Shown in pieces: positions 6,590 through 11,753 of a stretch of 11,753 bases of DNA. This DNA is from Methanocorpusculum sp. Its GTDB lineage: Archaea > Halobacteriota > Methanomicrobia > Methanomicrobiales > Methanocorpusculaceae. The stretch is from positions 1 to 11,753 of the forward strand of contig DALTVZ010000061.1 in NCBI GenBank assembly GCA_029987315.1. The letters run 5' to 3'. The number at the start of each line of letters is the position of its first letter. Positions within the stretch are counted from its first letter, which is position 1. Under the pieces are notes generated by a model. The model worked only from the letters and a program-made list of their open reading frames with translations. It made no database searches and was not told the DNA's origin. The translations under genes and the position numbers were made by a program.

Positions 6590-7655
6590 GGAAACCTCCT
6601 TTGAGTGCAAGATCTGCAAGCGTGAATATGGTCATCGCTTCAACTACGATCGCACCTCGATTTGCGATGCAAGGATCATGACGTCCATTTACAGAAAGAT
6701 CGGTGTTCTCATGGGTCAATAGATCCACACTCTGCTGTTGTTTTGCGATCGAGGGGGTTGGTTTGAATGTTACTGAGAAGTCCAAAGCGGAGCCGTTCGA
6801 CATCCCTCCGAGGACACCCCCCGCATGATTCGTTGTTGTAACTACAGAATTTTCAAAAAAACGATACGCATCATTGTTCTCAGAACCGCGAAGTCCCGCA
6901 GCGGAAAATCCGTCTCCAAATCCAATGGCTTTCACACCAGGGATCCCGAAAACTGCTTTTGCAATCTCACCGTCAAGCGTATCAAAAAACGGTTCACCAA
7001 GACCCACTGGAAGACCTGTTGCAAAGCATCGAACGATACCCCCAACACTATCTCCCTCTGATCTTGCAACGAGGATTTCATCCCTCATTCGCTCTTCGAT
7101 GCCCGAAGACATCGCGCGAAGCGGGTTGATCCGTGATCTCGTCATCACATCATGTGGATCATAGTCGTTTGTATCGACGATGCTTCCGATCTGGGTCACA
7201 TACGAACCAACGGAGATTCCGATACTGCCGATCATTTCCCGGAGCAGTGCTCCTGCTGCAACAAGAGGCGTGGTCATCCTGCCGGAGAACATCCCGCCGC
7301 CACGAATGTCATGGGCCGGCCCATATTTACAGATCGCTGGATAATCAGCGTGACCTGGGCGTGGAACACGACGAAGCTGATCATAATCAGAACTTCGAAT
7401 ATTGTTGTTAGAAAATGTGATCGCGACCGGAGCTCCAGTAGTAACTCCGTTAAAAACGCCAGATATCTCAGGGATATCCGTCTCCACCCGGGAGGTCCCG
7501 ATACCCACAGATGGTTTCCTGAGTGCAAGATCTTCTGCAATTGCACACTCATCCACGTGATATCCGGAGGGGATCCCATCAATGACGCAACCAATACGGT
7601 TGTCATGACTCGCCCCAAACAGGGTAAGCGTTATAGTATCTCCGATTCGATTCAT
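6582..7655 (-). CDS. aroC: Chorismate synthase
   Basis: Converts 5-enolpyruvylshikimate 3-phosphate (EPSP) to chorismate by a reduced-flavin-dependent trans elimination in the cytoplasm. The 357-residue length is usual for the family. Visible signatures are GASHDNRIGCVIDGIPSG (14-31), RRVPRPGHADY with H102 (95-105), DIRGGGMFSGR (116-126), GSENNDAY (257-264), TNHAGGVLGGMSNG (275-288) and GRHDPCIANR (324-333). H17 and H102 align with the two catalytic histidines. The first signature normally reads GESHG; here it is GASHD, a noticeable deviation, although His is kept. The ATG at 7655 overlaps the aroA stop as ATGA, with GAGG five nucleotides upstream (7661-7664). Translational coupling to aroA is likely. 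The last eight nucleotides overlap tyrA. Confidence 0.96.
   Translation of the reverse strand: MNRIGDTITLTLFGASHDNRIGCVIDGIPSGYHVDECAIAEDLALRKPSVGIGTSRVETDIPEISGVFNGVTTGAPVAITFSNNNIRSSDYDQLRRVPRPGHADYPAICKYGPAHDIRGGGMFSGRMTTPLVAAGALLREMIGSIGISVGSYVTQIGSIVDTNDYDPHDVMTRSRINPLRAMSSGIEERMRDEILVARSEGDSVGGIVRCFATGLPVGLGEPFFDTLDGEIAKAVFGIPGVKAIGFGDGFSAAGLRGSENNDAYRFFENSVVTTTNHAGGVLGGMSNGSALDFSVTFKPTPSIAKQQQSVDLLTHENTDLSVNGRHDPCIANRGAIVVEAMTIFTLADLALKGGFLV
6594..6600 (-). promoter_or_regulatory. Strong ribosome binding site for tyrA
   Basis: The minus strand reads AAAGGAGGTTTCC followed by TTG. AGGAGGT is a near-perfect Shine-Dalgarno sequence lying inside the last codons of aroC. It fixes the tyrA start at the TTG at 6589 and excludes the upstream TTG at 6619. 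Confidence 0.7.
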
Positions 7656-8920
7656 TCTATCCTCATATCAGCGCCGAGTCTCTGCATATCACTGACAAAG
7701 CCAGGATAGGAAACTGAACAGCACCCGGCATCATCAATAATAGTCGGGCCCTTTGCAATAAGTCCGGCAACCGAGGCGGCCATCATTATACGGTGGTCGC
7801 CATAAGTAGTAACATTTGCCCCAGAAAGCTTGGATGGTCCCGTGATAATACACCCGTCATCGGTCTCATGGATATCAGCACCCATGGATCTGAGGAATTG
7901 AGCGGTAGACATGATCCGGTCGCTTTCCTTGAATCTGAGATGCGCAGCCCCATATAATCTGCTGGTGCCTTGCGCCTGACTTGCGAGGACGGCGATGATA
8001 GGAAACAGATCAGGAGCATTTGAAAAGTCGATGTCCGCCGCCGACATGACCGCTTTTTTGACCATGATTTTTTCCCCATTACGAACCGCCTCGGCCCCAA
8101 ATTTTTCGAGGATCGATACCACGACCTGATCACCTTGGGGATCTGCTGGATCAAGTCCGGATACGGTGATATCTCCAGTGAGTGCCCCAGCCGCAAACAA
8201 AAAGGCGGCCGATGAGTAATCACCCCCGACCGGGTCGTTCATTGAAGAATACATCTGACCGGATCGGACAGAGTATCCGTCGTCTGTTGTCTCAACCAAA
8301 ACACCGTGTTTTTTCATCGCAGAAATCGTCATATCCACGTAGGGTTTTGAGGTGAGAGGAGTGGTCAGATGTATGAGGGTGTCTGTTTTGCCAAGAGGAG
8401 CGGAGATCAACAGAGCGGAGATAAACTGAGAACTCACATCCCCCCTGATATGAACATCGCCACCCAAAGCGGGACCGGTGATCGAAAACGGCCCACAACC
8501 TTTTCCAGAGTCAACCGTCGCCCCAAGCTCTTCCAGTGCGTCCAGTAGCGGCTTCATAGGGCGTGAACATAGCGAGGAGTCGCCCGTGAACATTGTAATC
8601 CCTTCCAAACGGGATGCGATTCCGGCAAGCATTCGAAGAGATGTGCCTGAGTTTTTGCAATCTATGATGGTTCCTGTAGGTTTTGGAGCATGCAAATCAC
8701 CACCCAGAATAGTGACCCGGTCCTCTGCCGCACACACTTTTGCTCCTAACATTTTGACTGCATCCAATGTTGCAAGCGTGTCTTCTCCGAACAATGGTGA
8801 GAATATTACTGACTCACCTTTTGCAAGGGCTGCGAGGAGGAATGCTCTATGGGTGTGGCTTTTGGAGGGAGGGGCAGAGACCTGCCCGAAGATTCGTGAC
8901 GAAGATACGATCAGTTTCAT
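7652..8920 (-). CDS. aroA: EPSP synthase (3-phosphoshikimate 1-carboxyvinyltransferase)
   Basis: Transfers the enolpyruvyl group of PEP to shikimate 3-phosphate; 422 residues, the normal length for this two-domain inside-out alpha/beta barrel. Recognised sites include SAPPSKSHTHRA (15-26; K20, S21, R25), the PEP-binding loop NSGTSLRML (90-98), SLCSRPMKP (116-124; R120), SSQ (163-165), catalytic D304 in APDLFPI, RFKESDR (329-335; E332, R335) and GDHR (374-377). All catalytic positions I know from the E. coli enzyme are present. The PEP loop differs from the GNAGTAMRP of E. coli, so glyphosate sensitivity should not be assumed. The ATG follows the TAA of the shikimate kinase gene with no gap, so ribosome re-use is likely. 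Confidence 0.97.
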   Translation of the reverse strand: MKLIVSSSRIFGQVSAPPSKSHTHRAFLLAALAKGESVIFSPLFGEDTLATLDAVKMLGAKVCAAEDRVTILGGDLHAPKPTGTIIDCKNSGTSLRMLAGIASRLEGITMFTGDSSLCSRPMKPLLDALEELGATVDSGKGCGPFSITGPALGGDVHIRGDVSSQFISALLISAPLGKTDTLIHLTTPLTSKPYVDMTISAMKKHGVLVETTDDGYSVRSGQMYSSMNDPVGGDYSSAAFLFAAGALTGDITVSGLDPADPQGDQVVVSILEKFGAEAVRNGEKIMVKKAVMSAADIDFSNAPDLFPIIAVLASQAQGTSRLYGAAHLRFKESDRIMSTAQFLRSMGADIHETDDGCIITGPSKLSGANVTTYGDHRIMMAASVAGLIAKGPTIIDDAGCCSVSYPGFVSDMQRLGADMRIE

Positions 8921-9763
8921 TTAAACCCCGTTCCTTATGTTCGCGATAATGACATCATCCCGCCCGAATCTATCGAGAAACTCATCGAGCCGGTCAGTAG
9001 GTACAAGGATCCCGGTAGCGGGACCAGTTCCCGAAAGCCCGGCCGCAACTGCACCAGAACATAGAGCTTTGTCCGCGATATCCGGCGTTATCCCGAGGGC
9101 CTCGCAGGTACATTTTCCGTTCACATACATCGCGGAGAAGACATCGCCTTCGACGGCCAGATCATACGCGGCTGAGATAAGCCCACGGAGCTCACGCATC
9201 TTTTCCTTAGGGAATGCGGATTTCCTGACCTGATATGGCGGGATGTGGATCACAGCAGTGAGGCCTGTAGGCATCGGACGGCGAAGCAGAAGTTCACGTC
9301 GCGTATTATCGGTAAAGACAAGGCCGCCTAGTTGACAGGCACATGCATCATCAAATGCCCCAGTGATACTGACACCAGCCCTTATCGAGGCGGTAGCCCC
9401 AACTCTTCCAATCTCCACCAGGTCCATGTGTATGTCGAGTGCCTGAATTGTAGCTGAAATAATGGCATTCGCAGCGGAACTACTGCTTTTCAAACCCTTG
9501 GATATGGGAATATTCGAGGTGGTTTTTATCACAGCACCGTTCATTTCAAAATCGGGATACAGCCTAAGTATCTCCTCAACAGAAAAACGGGCGAGTGTAG
9601 TATCCTCGGTAGGGTGACCATCAATCACAACTGAAAACTGAGGCTCCGATATAAGCTCAACTTCCGCCTCGGTTTTGAGATCGATACCAAATGCTACTCC
9701 TTCTCCGGTTGAAATCGCATTAATCACCGTCAGAGCACCAAAGGAAACGCCGTGACCGATCAT
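8921..9763 (-). CDS. Archaeal shikimate kinase, GHMP family
   Basis: Phosphorylates shikimate at the 3-position with ATP. The 280-residue protein is the archaeal GHMP-superfamily enzyme (COG1685 type), unrelated to the P-loop AroK of bacteria. Evidence: the N terminus GVSFGALTVINA; the ATP-binding loop PISKGLKSSSSA (86-97, the PxxxGLxSS motif); GAFDDA (135-140), carrying the acidic residues of GHMP motif 2-like regions; and the C-terminal glycine loop GLSGTGPA (242-249). No P-loop GxxGxGKT is present. Its place between the aroDE fusion and aroA is exactly that of a shikimate kinase, which separates it from homoserine or mevalonate kinases of the same fold. The ATG at 9763 overlaps the upstream stop as ATGA, with GAGAGG a few bases before it. 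Confidence 0.95.
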   Translation of the reverse strand: MIGHGVSFGALTVINAISTGEGVAFGIDLKTEAEVELISEPQFSVVIDGHPTEDTTLARFSVEEILRLYPDFEMNGAVIKTTSNIPISKGLKSSSSAANAIISATIQALDIHMDLVEIGRVGATASIRAGVSITGAFDDACACQLGGLVFTDNTRRELLLRRPMPTGLTAVIHIPPYQVRKSAFPKEKMRELRGLISAAYDLAVEGDVFSAMYVNGKCTCEALGITPDIADKALCSGAVAAGLSGTGPATGILVPTDRLDEFLDRFGRDDVIIANIRNGV

Positions 9764-11181
9764 ACAGCCCTCTCTTCAAATGTGGATCTCATCACGCCAC
9801 GATCCGGTATGGCTCCTGTCCAAAGAGTGAAGGATGCGGCAGCCTGTTCGATGAGCATGGTTTTTCCATTGATACAGGACAGCACACCAGCGGCCTTTGC
9901 AGCCTCAAGCAGCGGGGTCCTCTCCGGGTCGTAAATCATATCCATAACGATAGTATCCTTAGTGAAAATCGTAGCGGGAACTGGAGAGATATTCTCAAAT
10001 CCCGTCATGCCTGCAGGTGTTGCGTTGAGGATGATCGTATACACTGGTTTGAGATCCTCCATCCTAATCGCACAGACACCAAAGCTGCGTGCAAGTGACT
10101 CTGCTTTAGAGTGGGTCCGGTTGGTGATCGAGATGGAAGCTCCGGCAGCTTTCAGATATGCGGCTGCGGCCTTGGCTGCCCCACCTGCTCCAATGATGAG
10201 AACCGCGGCTCCCTTCGGATCTGCATTGACCGAAGCAAGAGATGCGGCGATACCGAGGATGTCGGTGTTATATCCCTCGAGACTGCCGGAGGAGTTCCTG
10301 ATAGTATTCACCGCCCCGGCGGACTTGGCGAGTGGGTCGATCCTCTGTAGCAAAGGGATAACGGATTCTTTATGCGGAATGGTCACATTCATGCCGGTGA
10401 TCCGATAATTTTTGATAACATCCGGAATTAAATGCAGACCCTCAGAGGTTGCCGGGATCTTCACATACCGACCGGAGATATTCGCGGCTTTGAAGGCGGC
10501 ATTATGGATCTCGGGCGAAGATGTGTGGGTCAGAGGGTGCCCGGTTATTGCTGTAACAATCGGATCGGTCCCGAGCCTGATCATTTCCTCGAGAGTGACT
10601 TGACCCGGGGCTGACGCAAGCTCCGGTTTTAGAGCGCAGTAGTTGAACATTGAACCAAGATCAGAAGACCGGAGACGGGTAATTTCTCCTGCGGCTCCCA
10701 TACCTATGAGAATGAACGGCAAATCCATCTTCCTAAGGATCGACGCAGCATCCCAGATCGTAAGAAGGTCTTGCGGTCCCCTAACCATAAACGCAGCTTT
10801 AGGGATCCCTGAAGAACGGAGATCTTTGAAGATGGCAAGAATATCATCTAAGGAAGGAGTTTTTTCAAAGTCATGATAGGAGCAAATGACATGATCTTTT
10901 GGGAACAGATTCCTCAGAACAGAATCCGATTCGATATCGAGATATTTGGCACCGGATGCGAGCGCCTGGAGAAAGACGTCCTTTCGAACCTCATCAAAAG
11001 GGGACCTGAAGGTAGCTACGGATGGAACTTCTGACGCAAAAAATGAGAGGGATTTGGGAAGGACCTGAAATGCATCAAGCCGAAATTCAAGAGCCTCTGC
11101 TCCTTTAGTGATTGCCTCTGACGCAAGGAGGCGTGCTTCTTCTTCATTTTTTGCTAAAATGACCGCACAGTTCAACGTCAT
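9760..11181 (-). CDS. aroDE: 3-dehydroquinate dehydratase/shikimate dehydrogenase fusion
   Basis: A 473-residue bifunctional protein that dehydrates 3-dehydroquinate and reduces the product to shikimate. The N-terminal part (about 1-203) is a type I dehydratase: EFRLD (32-36), R59 in TFRSP, H103 in SYHDFEKTP, Schiff-base lysine K128 in IPKAAFM, R169 and the closing APGQ (191-194). The C-terminal part (about 207-473) is an AroE shikimate dehydrogenase: HTSSPEIHN (219-227), NVTIPHK with K271, GAVNT (289-293), GYNTD with D307, the NADP loop GAGGAAKAA (331-339), NRTHSKAE (354-361) and EQAAASF (445-451). All catalytic residues are visible in both halves; the first shikimate-binding Ser of HSxSP is Thr. 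The same fusion occurs in plants and some bacteria, while many archaea keep the genes separate. The ATG at 11181 overlaps the upstream stop as ATGA; no clear Shine-Dalgarno is seen, suggesting coupling. Confidence 0.96.
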   Translation of the reverse strand: MTLNCAVILAKNEEEARLLASEAITKGAEALEFRLDAFQVLPKSLSFFASEVPSVATFRSPFDEVRKDVFLQALASGAKYLDIESDSVLRNLFPKDHVICSYHDFEKTPSLDDILAIFKDLRSSGIPKAAFMVRGPQDLLTIWDAASILRKMDLPFILIGMGAAGEITRLRSSDLGSMFNYCALKPELASAPGQVTLEEMIRLGTDPIVTAITGHPLTHTSSPEIHNAAFKAANISGRYVKIPATSEGLHLIPDVIKNYRITGMNVTIPHKESVIPLLQRIDPLAKSAGAVNTIRNSSGSLEGYNTDILGIAASLASVNADPKGAAVLIIGAGGAAKAAAAYLKAAGASISITNRTHSKAESLARSFGVCAIRMEDLKPVYTIILNATPAGMTGFENISPVPATIFTKDTIVMDMIYDPERTPLLEAAKAAGVLSCINGKTMLIEQAAASFTLWTGAIPDRGVMRSTFEERAV

Positions 11182-11753
11182 TTTTCGCAGATTGTCTCGG
11201 CCATCGTATGTCCAAAGTGACGACCCCCGCTTTCAAGCCTTACGTACACTTGATCGCCCAAACAGAGATCAGATACAGAAACGGCTCCAAGAGGCGTTCC
11301 AAGACGTATGGTTTCGGCATTCTGAAGAACCACGGAGTATGTCTTTTCACCGGCTTTTACCTCGATGTAGAGCATAGGGCGAACCTCGATCTTCACTCTG
11401 CCGATATTAACGGTCCGCAGACTCCCATCAGGCATTCGGGAAAGTAGTTCACTTCCGCTGGAGATCTCAGATAGATATTTTGTCGTGCCGTCAGGACAGA
11501 GAATATAGGAATGAACAGCGCCGGCATTCACCCGAAACGGCCGGGAGCTGACGTACTCGCTTTCAAAACTTTCCGAGCAGACGAGGAAGAGGCAGGAGGA
11601 CTGGGAGCCAATGAGCATTCCCTCGCCTTGTTTAAGAAGAGAGCATGTATCGATACAGACCCGATCCCCTAATGTAAGCGTGGATATCCGTGTGATAACA
11701 GCTGTCTCCAACTCAACTATTGGATATTCAGTATTTTTTATTCCGGAAAATGC
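11178..11753 (-). CDS. 3-dehydroquinate synthase, class II (AroB'), 5' end outside window
   Basis: The C-terminal 191 residues of the archaeal enzyme that converts 2-amino-3,7-dideoxy-D-threo-hept-6-ulosonate (ADH) into 3-dehydroquinate by NAD-dependent oxidative deamination and cyclisation, replacing bacterial AroB. Recognised family stretches are NTEYPIVELETAV at the visible start, SRPFRVNAGAVHSYI, TTKYLSEISSG, VNIGRVKIEVRPM, VVLQNAETIRLG and GRHFG near the end. The frame is open to the window edge. The TTG at 11711 is an internal Leu codon (VELETAV), not a start. The full protein is usually about 320-380 residues, so roughly half is missing. It overlaps the aroDE fusion by 4 nt (ATGA) and is the first visible gene of the operon. 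By analogy with other archaea, the gene for ADH synthase may lie just upstream, but that is outside the window. Confidence 0.95.
   Translation of the reverse strand, partial: AFSGIKNTEYPIVELETAVITRISTLTLGDRVCIDTCSLLKQGEGMLIGSQSSCLFLVCSESFESEYVSSRPFRVNAGAVHSYILCPDGTTKYLSEISSGSELLSRMPDGSLRTVNIGRVKIEVRPMLYIEVKAGEKTYSVVLQNAETIRLGTPLGAVSVSDLCLGDQVYVRLESGGRHFGHTMAETICEK

Noticed and set aside
8478..8924. Long plus-strand frames inside the aro operon (for example 8478-8924, 9962-10408, 7152-7709)
   Set aside because: They are antisense to genes with clear catalytic motifs. Their translations show no family resemblance or sensible start context.
11709..11711. TTG as a start of a 177-residue gene at the right edge
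   Set aside because: The frame continues upstream to the window edge with the family sequence NTEYPIVE, so this TTG is an internal leucine codon of class II dehydroquinate synthase.
1..11753. Search for CRISPR arrays, insertion sequences, toxin-antitoxin pairs, phage or defence genes
   Set aside because: No spaced direct repeats, transposase-like proteins, terminal inverted repeats or defence-type domains were seen. The window is core metabolism, one tRNA, one permease, one sensor lipoprotein and one unknown protein.

Overview
The window looks like chromosomal DNA of a methanogenic archaeon, most likely of the order Methanomicrobiales (a Methanocorpusculum-like genome is my best guess, from gene content and style only). 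The evidence is the archaeal form of the shikimate pathway (class II dehydroquinate synthase, GHMP-type shikimate kinase), a two-subunit indolepyruvate:ferredoxin oxidoreductase, TATA-box-like promoters, oligo-T terminators, a tRNA gene without encoded CCA, and GGTGA/GGAGG ribosome binding sites with several ATGA stop/start overlaps. I see no mobile element, CRISPR array, toxin-antitoxin pair or phage gene.

Layout. (1) Bases 1-1001, minus strand: the 5' part of a gene for a secreted lipoprotein with a Cache-type extracellular sensor region; its 3' end lies outside the window. (2) Bases 1002-1311: an AT-rich intergenic stretch with a likely promoter for the lipoprotein gene and a hairpin/U-tract terminator of the ior genes. 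(3) Bases 1312-3674, minus strand: iorB and iorA, overlapping by 4 nt, for indolepyruvate:ferredoxin oxidoreductase. (4) Bases 3780-3853, plus strand: tRNA-Ile(GAU), with a TATA box upstream and a run of oligo-T tracts behind it. (5) Bases 3957-4493, minus strand: an unrecognised 178-residue protein, divergent from an auxin-efflux-carrier (AEC) family permease at 4558-5490 on the plus strand. (6) Bases 5534-11753, minus strand: a tightly packed aromatic-amino-acid operon. In transcription order it holds class II 3-dehydroquinate synthase (5' end outside the window), a 3-dehydroquinate dehydratase/shikimate dehydrogenase fusion, archaeal shikimate kinase, EPSP synthase, chorismate synthase, and a chorismate mutase/prephenate dehydrogenase fusion.

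How the genes work together. The operon encodes every step from dehydroquinate formation to chorismate and then the first two steps toward tyrosine, with two pairs of activities fused. Neighbouring genes overlap by 4-8 nt or abut, so translational coupling is likely. No prephenate dehydratase or tryptophan-branch gene is visible. IorAB interconverts aryl-pyruvates and aryl-acetyl-CoA with ferredoxin. In methanogens this enzyme is linked to aromatic amino acid degradation or salvage of aryl acids, so its presence a few kb from the aro operon is thematically consistent, although it is a separate transcription unit.

Most of the window is well-explained core metabolism. I did not find an obviously new system. 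The points most worth a second look are the two fusions, apparent substitutions at catalytic positions in the chorismate mutase domain and in the first chorismate synthase signature, the unrecognised 178-residue protein, and the Cache lipoprotein with no visible effector.
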